Part shown: positions 16,747-24,259 of the stretch, one piece after another
Layout of the letters: each line of letters starts with the position of its first letter
Position numbering within the stretch: the stretch's first letter is position 1
Assembly (NCBI GenBank): GCA_040905865.1
Contig: JBBDQU010000029.1
Span: forward strand, 1 to 40,693
DNA from: Alphaproteobacteria bacterium
Lineage (GTDB): Bacteria; Pseudomonadota; Alphaproteobacteria; UBA8366; GCA-2717185
Length of the DNA stretch: 40,693 nt
Reading direction: 5' to 3'
The notes under the pieces: generated by a model
The model's database searches: none
What the model was told of the DNA's origin: nothing
The model's input: the letters and a program-made list of their open reading frames with translations, nothing else
Program-made: the position numbers and the translations under genes

Positions 16747-16817
16747 GATCTGCTCTAATGGCGGGACATGTTCGAATGGAACCTGTTGCCGTTCCAATCA
16801 AGCCTCATGTGTCAAAG

Positions 16818-16849
16818 AAAAAAAGCCGGTAGGACAAAGTCCTACCGGC
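16818..16849 (-). terminator. intrinsic terminator of RNA copy 2
   Basis: The same perfect 11-bp stem GCCGGTAGGAC/GTCCTACCGGC with a 3-nt loop, followed on the minus strand by seven T. It would also end LysR transcripts. Confidence 0.92.
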
Positions 16850-17036
16850 AGTTTGAACAGGGAGGCTTCACGTCTGGAAGACGAAGAGTCTTGCAACTCT
16901 AAATCCCAGGCTTGCACCTGAAAGTCGAAGCATGTGTTGCTGCAGTGCAGCAACGAAGTGATTTAAAGGTATGGCCCCCGCGCGAATTCCGGTAACGGAG
17001 ATTTCTCAATCCTGCCATGCACCGGTTGCATGCCTG
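16818..17036 (-). ncRNA. structured small RNA, tandem copy 2 (novel family candidate)
   Basis: Second copy of the tandem RNA, with the same order of stems: CATGCA/TGCATG (17016-17032), GTTGCTG/CAGCAAC (16936-16954), the variable stem 16902-16925, GAGT/ACTC, CGTCT/AGACG, CCTCCC (16860-16865) and terminator. The 75 nt at 16818-16892 are identical to 16343-16417. The segment between the first two stems (about 16955-17010) is not conserved between copies. It begins only about 30 nt after the LysR stop codon on the same strand, so it may be made from the LysR 3' untranslated region or from its own promoter; none is clear. The variable stem retains pairing by a G-C to A-T swap and G-U pairs, with one mismatch. 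Confidence 0.75.
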
Positions 17037-17063
17037 TAACGCAGTGTCTCAAGCGAATGCCTA

Positions 17064-17957
17064 CTACTTTGATTCTTCTACTTTTTTTAGAAGAAAATCA
17101 CGGAAGATGCCGATCCGCTTGGAGTGGCGCAGCTCCTCCGGATAGACAAAATAAGCCTGGATCGTCGGACCGTCGATATCCGGCAGCACCTTTACCAGGT
17201 TCACGTCGTCGGGAATCATGTAGTCCGGCAGCCCCGCCAGGCCAAGTCCGCTACGAACCGCGCGGTAAATTCCATAGACATTGTTCACCCGCAGGGCGGG
17301 ACGCCGCGCGACCCCTTCCAGCGTGCCGAGGTCAAGCAGCCAGTTTGTTGTCGGCGTCGGCGGCGGCAGGTCGTCCCCGTATACGATAAGCCTGTGATCG
17401 TTGAGGTCTTCGGGCGTTTTCGGCGTCCCGTGGAGATCCAGGTATTCCGGCGAGCCGTAGATATGCATGGTCAGCGTCAGCAACTGGCGCTGGATCAGGT
17501 CGGCCTGTCGCGGCGGCGTCAGGCGGATACCGATATCCGCCTTGCGCATGGAAACATCCAGTTCCGTATCGGTCAGGATCAGGCTGAAATCGATTTCGGG
17601 GTACAGTTCTATGAATTCCTTGATCCGGGGCGTCAGCCAGGTCGACCCGAACGAAACCGTCGTCGTCACCTTCAGCGGTCCCGACGGCCGCTCGCGCGTT
17701 TCGCTCAGCTCCGCTTCGACAAGCATAAGTTCGTTGAACACGTTCTTGACCGTCGAATACAGCATTTCGCCCTGCTCGGTCAGTATCAGCCCCCGCGCAT
17801 GCCGGTGAAACAGCATGACGTTGAGGCTTTCCTCAAGCGAACTGATCTGCCGACTGACGGCGGACTGGCTGAGATTCAGGGTTGCTCCGGCGTGCGTAAA
17901 GCTGCCCGCCTCCGCGACATCATGAAAGATGCGCAGCCTGTCCCAGTCCGTCTTCAT
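17064..17957 (-). CDS. LysR-family transcriptional regulator
   Basis: A 297-residue LysR-type regulator. The N-terminal winged helix-turn-helix is at about residues 5-65 (FHDVAEAGSFTHAGATLNLSQSAVSRQISSLEE), followed by a periplasmic-binding-protein-like effector domain. A GAGGA site precedes the ATG. A 7-bp inverted repeat with an 11-nt spacer (T-N11-A type) overlaps its own -10 box, consistent with autoregulation. The usual divergent target gene is absent: upstream is the 3' end of the ELM1-family gene, and downstream on the same strand are the two small RNAs. Its effector is unknown. Confidence 0.92.
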   Translation of the reverse strand: MKTDWDRLRIFHDVAEAGSFTHAGATLNLSQSAVSRQISSLEESLNVMLFHRHARGLILTEQGEMLYSTVKNVFNELMLVEAELSETRERPSGPLKVTTTVSFGSTWLTPRIKEFIELYPEIDFSLILTDTELDVSMRKADIGIRLTPPRQADLIQRQLLTLTMHIYGSPEYLDLHGTPKTPEDLNDHRLIVYGDDLPPPTPTTNWLLDLGTLEGVARRPALRVNNVYGIYRAVRSGLGLAGLPDYMIPDDVNLVKVLPDIDGPTIQAYFVYPEELRHSKRIGIFRDFLLKKVEESK

Positions 17958-17992
17958 AGATCCTCGACCCCCGTCCGCATCTTTCTTGTTAA

Positions 17993-18029
17993 TTCAACCG
18001 TTATATTGGAGGTTGAAGGACATTATCAA
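17993..18029 (-). promoter_or_regulatory. LysR promoter with overlapping T-N11-A operator
   Basis: On the minus strand TTGATA (18024-18029) and TATAAC (18000-18005) are spaced by 18 nt. TTCAACC (17993-17999) and GGTTGAA (18011-18017) form an inverted repeat with an 11-nt spacer covering the -10. This is a classical layout for LysR autorepression. Confidence 0.65.
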
Positions 18030-18066
18030 TAACATCAGCAACCGGACAATTGGCCCCACCCCCTGA

Positions 18067-19041
18067 TCAGTCCAGCGGACCCGGGCTGGAAAGGCCCATG
18101 CGGCGACGGATTTCCCGCCCGACCCAGGCGGTTTCGTTGAAGGTTTGACAGGACCAGTCGGCCACCGCGCCCGTGAACGGCCGGGTAATCCCCTCTGTCC
18201 TCAGCAAATCGTGAAAGCGGCGGAATTTCGCGCTGCCGCCCGGCAGGTCGTACACATACACCGGCTTTCCGGTCGCGCAGGCCTCCGACACCATACTGAC
18301 GGAATCGCAGGTTGCCACGATCCGGTCCGCCAGCGCCAGATAACCGAAATACGGATTGCCGCCGGTGCCGTCCCAGATCACCGCGCCGCTATCCCGAAGC
18401 GTCGCGCGCAATACGGCCTCGTTCGCCGCGCCCGTCCGCCGCGACGGCGTCACCAGCAGCGTCCCGCCCGTGTCACGGGCGAACGCGGCGAGCCGCGCCG
18501 CGAAATCGCCAATGATCTCCGGCGTCACCCGGTAGACCCTGTTCGGGCCGCCGACCAGCACGGCCGTAAACGGGCGCGGCCGTCCGGCCAGCACCGCGGC
18601 GTATTCCGCACCCGCATCGCGCAGCCGTTCCGCCGTGACCCGGTGCAGCGCGCCCTTCGTTTCGATGACATTGGGCCCGGAGAGCCGGTCATGCCGCGCC
18701 ACGACAACCACATCGAAGGCCTGCGGCGGCACATGCGGGTCCTGGACATGGACAGTGAAGCTGCGGCCGCCGCTGCGCCGCTTGATCTCCCGCGCCGGGC
18801 CGATGGCCTTGCGGCCGCAGGAAATCACCAGGTCGGGCCAGGGCGGCGACAGGGTGTCGTCGTCGCGCGCAACGCCCAGCACGCCGGGCGGCCAGAACCG
18901 TGGCGGCAGCCAGCGCCAGGGCGGTTGCAGCGCGACAGTCTTTTCCGCAAAGGGAAGGCCGACGGCCTCAGCCAGGCCGACAGCCTGCGTGACCGTGCCG
19001 GCCATGCCTTCGGTCAGGACCCAGGCGGATTTTTCGGACAT
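18067..19041 (-). CDS. mitochondrial fission ELM1 family protein
   Basis: A 324-residue protein of the ELM1 family, known from plant mitochondrial division and widespread in alphaproteobacteria, where its role is not established. Recognisable segments are WVLTEGMAGTVTQAVGLAEAVG at the start, VISCGRKAIGPA, VHVQDPHVPP, AVLVGGPNRVYR and the late VATCDSVSMVSEACATGKPVYVYDLPG, which resembles the donor-binding end of GT-B glycosyltransferases. I chose ATG 19041; a longer frame to 19125 adds 28 residues unlike the family. It is divergent from the Lrp-family gene. Confidence 0.88.
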   Translation of the reverse strand: MSEKSAWVLTEGMAGTVTQAVGLAEAVGLPFAEKTVALQPPWRWLPPRFWPPGVLGVARDDDTLSPPWPDLVISCGRKAIGPAREIKRRSGGRSFTVHVQDPHVPPQAFDVVVVARHDRLSGPNVIETKGALHRVTAERLRDAGAEYAAVLAGRPRPFTAVLVGGPNRVYRVTPEIIGDFAARLAAFARDTGGTLLVTPSRRTGAANEAVLRATLRDSGAVIWDGTGGNPYFGYLALADRIVATCDSVSMVSEACATGKPVYVYDLPGGSAKFRRFHDLLRTEGITRPFTGAVADWSCQTFNETAWVGREIRRRMGLSSPGPLD

Positions 19042-19140
19042 CGGGTGCGGCGCGCCTTTCCGGGCCGGTTGAGGGAGCGGTCGGATAGTCGACGCCAATA
19101 TGCCGCTCCGGCGGAATCCGGGCAAGCGGACAGCGATCTA

Positions 19141-19174
19141 TTGCGTGGCATCCGCTTTTTTGTAATATTATTAC
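19141..19174 (+). promoter_or_regulatory. promoter and candidate self-operator of the Lrp-family gene
   Basis: TTGCGT (19141-19146) and AATATT (19164-19169) have a 17-nt spacer. The -10 lies inside the palindrome GTAATATTATTAC (19162-19174), AT-rich like Lrp/AsnC sites. The start codon is 39 nt further on. Self-repression is inferred. Confidence 0.5.
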
Positions 19175-19212
19175 CCGCCCGTTCACCATCAGCCGCCGCG
19201 TCAGGATCAGCC

Positions 19213-19689
19213 ATGAGTCAGGTCAAGCTGGACCGAATCGATCGCCGTATCCTGCGCGATCTTCAGGAAAACGGACGCATGACCAATGTGGAGCTGGCGC
19301 GACGCGCAGGGATTTCCGCGCCGCCCTGCCTGCGCCGGGTCCGCGCGCTGGAGGAAGCCGGCTACATCCACGGATATCACGCCGATCTGGACCCGGAAAT
19401 GCTGGGGTTCGGCGTCATCGTCTTCGCGCAGGTCGGCCTGACCCGCCAGTCCGAGGCCGATCTGGTCGCCTTCGAGAGGCTGGTCGCCTGCTGGCCGGAA
19501 GTCCGCGAATGCCACATGCTAGCCGGGGAGACCGATTTCCTGCTGAAAATCGTCGCCCATGACTGGGATTCCTACAACCGGTTCCTGACGGCAAAACTGA
19601 CGGCCGCGCCCAATGTCAGCCAGGTCAAATCGGCGCTGGCGATCCGGCGCTCGAAGCAGGAAGCCGGCGTTCCCATCGAAGCGGACTGA
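19213..19689 (+). CDS. Lrp/AsnC family transcriptional regulator
   Basis: A 158-residue regulator with the family's full layout: N-terminal helix-turn-helix (LDRIDRRILRDLQENGRMTNVELARRAGIS, about residues 6-45) and a RAM ligand-binding domain, including the ECHMLAGETDFLLKIVA core and the AIRRSKQ end. I chose ATG 19213, preceded by AGGA; a much longer open frame upstream runs antisense to the ELM1-family gene and is not coding. Members sense amino acids and often regulate a neighbouring transporter or themselves. The divergent ELM1-family gene is a possible target. Confidence 0.92.
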   Translation: MSQVKLDRIDRRILRDLQENGRMTNVELARRAGISAPPCLRRVRALEEAGYIHGYHADLDPEMLGFGVIVFAQVGLTRQSEADLVAFERLVACWPEVRECHMLAGETDFLLKIVAHDWDSYNRFLTAKLTAAPNVSQVKSALAIRRSKQEAGVPIEAD

Positions 19690-19713
19690 AGGCCCCCCGC
19701 GGCTGCGTGGCGA

Positions 19714-19742
19714 TTGACGCGCCGGCCACCCTGTTTTAGGTT
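19714..19742 (+). promoter_or_regulatory. candidate promoter for cbtBA
   Basis: TTGACG (19714-19719) and TAGGTT (19737-19742), spacer 17 nt, 38 nt before the cbtB start. The gap of about 90 nt is too short for a cobalamin riboswitch, and none of its conserved boxes is seen. Confidence 0.4.
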
Positions 19743-19780
19743 CGTTACCGAATTCTTTCATGTTCCGGGCAGGAAAAACC

Positions 19781-19966
19781 ATGCAGCAGACCATGCCTTC
19801 GACCCATAGCGGCGCAACCGCCGATCTGTCTTCGCGAATTGCGGCGGCGTCCGTCGCCGCGTTGTTCGGCGCCTTCCTGCTGGTCGGCGTCGGATTCGCG
19901 CATTCGGATATTCTGCACAACGCGGCGCACGATTCGCGCCACACATTTGCTTTCCCCTGCCATTAG
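19781..19966 (+). CDS. cbtB: cobalt transporter subunit CbtB
   Basis: A 61-residue protein with one transmembrane segment (about residues 20-40) followed by HSDILHNAAHDSRHTFAFPCH, the histidine- and cysteine-rich metal-binding tail that defines CbtB. I chose ATG 19781 with AGGAA seven bases upstream over ATG 19760. The gene ends 10 nt before cbtA. Together CbtAB form a predicted cobalt uptake system; in many bacteria it is controlled by B12, but no riboswitch is visible here. Confidence 0.9.
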   Translation: MQQTMPSTHSGATADLSSRIAAASVAALFGAFLLVGVGFAHSDILHNAAHDSRHTFAFPCH

Positions 19967-19976
19967 GCGCGACGCC

Positions 19977-20675
19977 ATGATCCGGCGGGTCCTCTTCGCT
20001 GCAATCCTGGCCGGGCTGGTTGCCGGTATCGTCGTCACCGCCGTTCAGCAGACCCGCATCACGCCGCTTATCCTGCACGCGGAAACCTTTGAAGCGTCCG
20101 CGCCGCCTGCCGTGGAGGGCCACAGCCATGCCCATGACGCCGCGCCCCATGGGCATGACGCCGAAGCCTGGGCGCCGGATGAGGGGCTGGAACGCATGGG
20201 GTTTTCCCTGCTGGCCAACATCCTGACCGCGACGGGGTTCGGTTTGCTGCTCACCGCGGGATTTGCCCTCTACGGCAAGCCCGTCGGCGTCACCAGGGGC
20301 GTCATGTGGGGGCTGGCGGGGTTCGGCGCCTTCTGGCTGGCCCCGGCGCTGGGCCTGCCGCCGGAACTGCCGGGGCTGCATGCCGCCGAACTGTCCGATC
20401 GCCAGGCCTGGTACGCGGGAACCGTTATCGCGACCGGGAGCGGCATCGCGATGCTGGCGTTTCTGCGCGGCCGGATCGCAAAGGGCGCCGGCGTGCTGCT
20501 GATCCTCGCGCCGCATGTCATCGGCGCGCCGCATCCCGAAACCCTGGGCGGCGGAACGCCGCCGGAACTGGCGGCGATGTTCGTCATGGCGTCGCTTCTG
20601 GGCGCGGCCGTGCTGTGGGTCGTCCTCGGCGGGGTCAGCGGATACCTGTATGACCGCCTGGCCAAAACGGCCTGA
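19977..20675 (+). CDS. cbtA: cobalt transporter subunit CbtA
   Basis: A 232-residue membrane protein with about five to six hydrophobic segments, starting MIRRVLFAAILAGLVAG as in CbtA. A histidine-rich loop (EGHSHAHDAAPHGHDAEAW, about residues 42-60) after the first segment is suited to metal capture. Later conserved parts are GLLLTAGFALYG and LAPHVIGAPHP. It lies 10 nt after cbtB, confirming the pair. A cobalt-type hydratase operon lies about 4.3 kb away, a possible consumer of the metal. The following HugZ-like gene starts 5 nt after the stop and may be co-transcribed. Confidence 0.9.
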   Translation: MIRRVLFAAILAGLVAGIVVTAVQQTRITPLILHAETFEASAPPAVEGHSHAHDAAPHGHDAEAWAPDEGLERMGFSLLANILTATGFGLLLTAGFALYGKPVGVTRGVMWGLAGFGAFWLAPALGLPPELPGLHAAELSDRQAWYAGTVIATGSGIAMLAFLRGRIAKGAGVLLILAPHVIGAPHPETLGGGTPPELAAMFVMASLLGAAVLWVVLGGVSGYLYDRLAKTA

Positions 20676-20680
20676 TCCGC

Positions 20681-21427
20681 TTGCCGGAAAACGCCCAGAA
20701 CCCGCCACCGGGCGATACCGCACGCAGCCTGATTCGCGGCGCGCACCGCGCCGCGCTGGCGACCCGGATGCGCGATACGGACGGCGCGCCCTATGCCTCG
20801 CTGGTCCTGACCGCGGCGGCGCATGACGGATCGCCCATCCTGCTGATCTCCGGCCTTGCCGAGCACACAAAGAACATCGCGGCGGATCCGCGTGTTTCCC
20901 TGCTTGTCGACGGAACCGCGGGGTATGACGACCCGCTGACCGGACCGCGCGTGTCCGTCCTGGGCCGCGCCGTCGTCACCGACAGCGACATCCTGCGCGA
21001 CAGGTACCTCGCCCGGCATCCGGCCGCCGCCGTATATGCGGGCTTCAACGATTTCGCCTTTTATGCGATCGAAATCGAGCGCGCGCATCTGGTCGCGGGA
21101 TTCGGGCGAATCGACTGGGTTACGGCGGATCAACTGCTCTTCGACACGGGACCGGCCGCCGCACTGGCGCAGCGGGAAGCGGATATCGTGGCGCACATGA
21201 ATACCGATCATGCCGATGCAATTGCCCTCTATGCCAGGGAGTTGCTGGGCTGCGACGGGGAAGACTGGCGCATGACCGGCATCGACCCGGAAGGCATTGA
21301 TTTGGCGTGTAAAGAAATTTCAGCGCGCCTGGCGTTCGACAGCCCGGTCTTCGGCGCCGACGATGCCCGGCTTGCCCTGGCGGGGCTGGCGAAACGGGCG
21401 CGGCAATCCGCCACGCAGGGAATCTGA
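20681..21427 (+). CDS. HugZ-like pyridoxamine-phosphate-oxidase-fold protein (heme utilisation type)
   Basis: A protein of about 248 residues with an N-terminal FMN-binding split barrel (LATRMRDTDGAPYASLV through VLGRAVV) and a C-terminal DUF2470-type domain (EADIVAHMNTDHADAIALYARELLG). This is the HugZ arrangement linked to heme binding or breakdown; related two-domain proteins lack proven heme oxygenase activity. The start is taken as TTG 20681, since family similarity extends up to it and no ATG occurs before residue 30. It is close behind cbtA. No heme receptor or TonB genes are nearby. Confidence 0.8.
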   Translation: MPENAQNPPPGDTARSLIRGAHRAALATRMRDTDGAPYASLVLTAAAHDGSPILLISGLAEHTKNIAADPRVSLLVDGTAGYDDPLTGPRVSVLGRAVVTDSDILRDRYLARHPAAAVYAGFNDFAFYAIEIERAHLVAGFGRIDWVTADQLLFDTGPAAALAQREADIVAHMNTDHADAIALYARELLGCDGEDWRMTGIDPEGIDLACKEISARLAFDSPVFGADDARLALAGLAKRARQSATQGI

Positions 21428-21546
21428 CACATTCAGCCGCAAGACGGTTGATTTCCGCGGTATTCGGCCGATATCTTCCGCTACCCGAATGTGTAATGCA
21501 TTTGGGGGTCTTTCGGCATGCCGGTATCGGCGATTGTCGGTAAAAT

Positions 21547-21566
21547 CGCATTCCGGCCGGAATGCG
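21547..21566. promoter_or_regulatory. 20-bp perfect palindrome in the pckA leader
   Basis: CGCATTCCGGCCGGAATGCG is fully self-complementary and ends 44 nt before the pckA start. It could be an operator for a dimeric regulator or an RNA hairpin in the leader. The 183-nt gap also holds CACATTC/GAATGTG arms at 21428-21434 and 21487-21493. Confidence 0.45.
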
Positions 21567-21610
21567 GGGGAAGGATTCTTTTAACCAGCGGTCGTTCGGA
21601 GGAACCATAC

Positions 21611-23206
21611 GTGCCACACATCAGCAAGTACGGGCTGGACAAACATGGGGTCATCAATAGCGCGAACCGCTATTGGAATCAGGGGGCGGAAGCTCTTTAT
21701 GAAGCGACGATCCGTCTGGGTCTCGGTACTGTTTCGCAAGGCGGCGCCTTATCGGTCAATACCGGCAAATACACCGGCCGGTCGGCCAACGACAAGTTCA
21801 TCGTCGATTCTCCGGCCAGCCACGACAACATCTGGTGGGGGCCGGTCAACAAGCCGATATCGCCGGAACGCTTCGATGCGATGGAAGCGAAGATGCTGGC
21901 CTACTACCAGAATCGCGACCTGTACATTCAGGATCTCTATGCCGGCGCCGACCGGGACTATCGCCTGTCGGTCCGGGTTATCACGGACAGCCCGTGGCAC
22001 AGCCTGTTCGCGCGCAACATGTTCATCGAGGTTCCCGAGGGTGAACGCCAGGGTTTCGTGCCGGATCTGACGATCCTGCATGCGCCGATGATGCAGGCGG
22101 CCGGCGCCGCCGACGGCGTGAATTCCGAAGCATTCATCCTGATGAATTTCGAACGTCAGATGGTCCTGATCGGCGGCACGCGCTATGCCGGCGAAATCAA
22201 GAAATCGGTGTTCAGCTATCTCAACTATATCCTGCCGGAACGCGGCGTCCTGCCGATGCACTGTTCCGCCAACCAGGGCGATGACGGCGCGACCAGCATC
22301 TTTTTCGGCCTGTCCGGCACCGGCAAGACGACCCTGTCGGCCGACGGCACCCGCGCATTGATCGGCGATGACGAGCATGGCTGGTGCGACAACGGCGTCT
22401 TCAATTTCGAGGGCGGCTGCTACGCCAAGGTCATCAACCTGTCGCAGGAAATGGAACCGGAAATCTACGCCACCACGAAACGCTTCGGGACGGTGCTGGA
22501 AAATGTCGTGCTGGACCCGCACACGCGCGTACCGGATTTCGACGATGGCAGCCTCGCGGAAAATTCCCGCGCGTCCTATCCGATCGACTTCATCGAAAAC
22601 ATCGTGGAAAGCGGCCGGGGCGGCCAGCCGGCCAATGTCGTGATGCTGACCGCCGACGCCTTTGGCGTGCTGCCCCCGATCAGCCGGCTTTCGGCCGATC
22701 AGGCGATGTACCACTTCCTGTCGGGATATACCGCCCGCGTTGCCGGCACCGAACGCGGCGTTACCGAACCGCAGGCGACCTTTTCCACCTGTTTCGGCGC
22801 GCCGTTCATGCCGCGGCATCCATCGGTCTATGCGAAGATGCTGGGCGAACGCATCGCCAGGACGGGCGCGCGTTGCTGGCTGGTCAACACCGGCTGGTCC
22901 GGCGGCTCGTACGGCACCGGTTCGCGGATGAAAATCTCGCATACCCGCGCCATGGTCCGCGCGGCGCTGGACGGACGGCTGGCGCAGGTGGCGGAAACGA
23001 AGGATCCGAATTTCGGCATGCTGGTCCCCGACGCCTGCCCCGACGTTCCCGCCGAGGTACTGCAGCCGCGCAACACATGGCAGGACAAGTCGGCCTATGA
23101 TTCGACCGCCGGCGACCTGCGGGGTCGGTTCGAAGCGAACTTCAAGCAGTTCGAATCCTATGTCGATGACGGCGTCAAGAAGGCGGGTATCTACAAGGCG
23201 GCGTAA
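21611..23206 (+). CDS. pckA: phosphoenolpyruvate carboxykinase (ATP)
   Basis: A 531-residue enzyme converting oxaloacetate and ATP to phosphoenolpyruvate, CO2 and ADP, the entry step of gluconeogenesis from organic acids. It shows the nucleotide loop GLSGTGKTTLS near residue 235, the metal-binding GDDEHGW and the RLSADQAMYHFLSGYTA segment. I chose GTG 21611 because GGAGGA lies seven bases upstream and the resulting length matches the family; an ATG 93 nt upstream lacks a ribosome site. It is convergent with the YqaA-like gene, six bases apart. It fits a lifestyle based on organic acids imported by the TctABC system. Confidence 0.96.
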   Translation: MPHISKYGLDKHGVINSANRYWNQGAEALYEATIRLGLGTVSQGGALSVNTGKYTGRSANDKFIVDSPASHDNIWWGPVNKPISPERFDAMEAKMLAYYQNRDLYIQDLYAGADRDYRLSVRVITDSPWHSLFARNMFIEVPEGERQGFVPDLTILHAPMMQAAGAADGVNSEAFILMNFERQMVLIGGTRYAGEIKKSVFSYLNYILPERGVLPMHCSANQGDDGATSIFFGLSGTGKTTLSADGTRALIGDDEHGWCDNGVFNFEGGCYAKVINLSQEMEPEIYATTKRFGTVLENVVLDPHTRVPDFDDGSLAENSRASYPIDFIENIVESGRGGQPANVVMLTADAFGVLPPISRLSADQAMYHFLSGYTARVAGTERGVTEPQATFSTCFGAPFMPRHPSVYAKMLGERIARTGARCWLVNTGWSGGSYGTGSRMKISHTRAMVRAALDGRLAQVAETKDPNFGMLVPDACPDVPAEVLQPRNTWQDKSAYDSTAGDLRGRFEANFKQFESYVDDGVKKAGIYKAA

Positions 23207-23212
23207 CGCCCC

Positions 23213-23644
23213 TCAACCGAAGATCCGGTCCGCGAACGCGGCTATGACGGCATAGCGCGCCGTCTTGCCGGTTCCGGCCAGGATCACGAAGACCCAGAAA
23301 TTTACCCGCAATAGCCCGGCCGCGAAGGTCAGCGGATCGCCGATAACCGGCAGCCACGCAAACAGCAGCGACCACAGGCCGAAGCGGCGGAACCGTTCCG
23401 ATGCGCGGGTCAGCGTTTCCGGCGATACCGGAAACCAGCGCCGGTCCCGCCAGTGCAGGCAATAACGCCCCAGCAGCCAGTTCACGACCGCGCCCAGCGT
23501 ATTGCCAAGGCTGGCGATGGCGACCAGCAGCGCGAGTTCCGCGCCATCCGCCACGCTGAGCGCCGCCAGCACCGCTTCGGAGGAAACCGGAATAAGCGTC
23601 GCGGCCAGCAATGCGGTCGCGAAAAGGCCCAGGTAGCCGGTCAT
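23213..23644 (-). CDS. YqaA-like membrane protein (DedA/SNARE-associated family)
   Basis: A 143-residue membrane protein with about four hydrophobic segments and the family pattern: PVSSEAVLAAL, ASLGNTLGAVVNWLLGRY, RASERFRRFGLWSLLFAWLPVIGDPLTFAAG and a final TGKTARYAVI. The E-containing PVSSE and the GDP motifs are typical of YqaA/DedA relatives, which are linked to lipid flipping or membrane homeostasis. It is the last gene of the operon with the split hydratase and lipoprotein, 21 nt after the lipoprotein stop. Confidence 0.85.
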   Translation of the reverse strand: MTGYLGLFATALLAATLIPVSSEAVLAALSVADGAELALLVAIASLGNTLGAVVNWLLGRYCLHWRDRRWFPVSPETLTRASERFRRFGLWSLLFAWLPVIGDPLTFAAGLLRVNFWVFVILAGTGKTARYAVIAAFADRIFG

Positions 23645-23665
23645 CGGTCCGCCGCCGCGCGCGGC

Positions 23666-24259
23666 TTATTGCGGTTCGAGGATCAGCGAGGGCGGCGTAT
23701 CGCGCATCGACTGGATCCGCCACTGGTAGACCCTGGGCGATCCTTCCTCCCGCGATTGCGGGGCATTGTGGGAGACGACCTTCGCGTTGGTCCATATGCG
23801 GAACACGCCCCGCACATCGAAGCCGTAATCGATCAGCGCATCGACAAGGTTTTCCGGCGGACGGCTGCCGAAGACCTCTATCAGCCCGTCCCGGCGCCGC
23901 TTCATGGCCAGGAACACCGCATTGGACCGCACGAAGCTGAAGGTCTTTTCCCGCAGGATATCGCCCTGGCGATCGAACTCGACCCCGTAAATCGCGCCTT
24001 CCAGATGCTCGATCTTCCTGAAGCCGGAATCGCGCGCGAGGTCGCGTTCGTAAATCGCGGCGTTTTCGGCCAGGTTTTCCTGCGTCACCTCGCCAAAGCT
24101 CAGCTTGCGCAGCAGCGGCACCGCCAGCAAATTGCCCGTATAGCGAAAGGCGAACTTGCCGCTCTCGTCGATATTCAGGTCGGCCTCGAACTTCGCCGGC
24201 ACATAGCAGCCGCCGGCGAGCAGCAGGATCGCAAGCAGGGAAAGGACGCGAATGATCAT
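23666..24259 (-). CDS. lipoprotein of unknown function, fourth gene of the hydratase operon
   Basis: A 197-residue protein with a short signal and lipobox (LLAILLLAGGC, cysteine 18), so it is probably anchored in a membrane facing the periplasm. The rest is mixed beta-rich sequence with no motif I recognise. A recurrent theme is strand-like segments such as FEADLNIDESGKFAFRYTG and GLIEVFGSRPPENLVDAL. Its ATG overlaps the stop of the hydratase alpha-like gene by 4 nt (ATGA), implying translational coupling and a functional tie to a cytoplasmic enzyme, which is odd for a lipoprotein. No function is assigned. Confidence 0.8.
   Translation of the reverse strand: MIIRVLSLLAILLLAGGCYVPAKFEADLNIDESGKFAFRYTGNLLAVPLLRKLSFGEVTQENLAENAAIYERDLARDSGFRKIEHLEGAIYGVEFDRQGDILREKTFSFVRSNAVFLAMKRRRDGLIEVFGSRPPENLVDALIDYGFDVRGVFRIWTNAKVVSHNAPQSREEGSPRVYQWRIQSMRDTPPSLILEPQ

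Noticed and set aside
16342-17040. CRISPR array or CsrB-type RNA
   Set aside because: There are only two long repeats with no spacer pattern, and GGA motifs are not repeated in the hairpin loops.
18145-19212. 514-codon open frame upstream of the Lrp-family gene on the plus strand
   Set aside because: The part before 19213 is antisense to the ELM1-family gene and rich in Arg/Pro/Ala typical of shadow frames in GC-rich DNA; only the C-terminal 158 residues are real.
19690-19780. Possible cobalamin riboswitch before cbtB
   Set aside because: The gap is about 90 nt, too short, and none of the conserved B12-box elements is visible.
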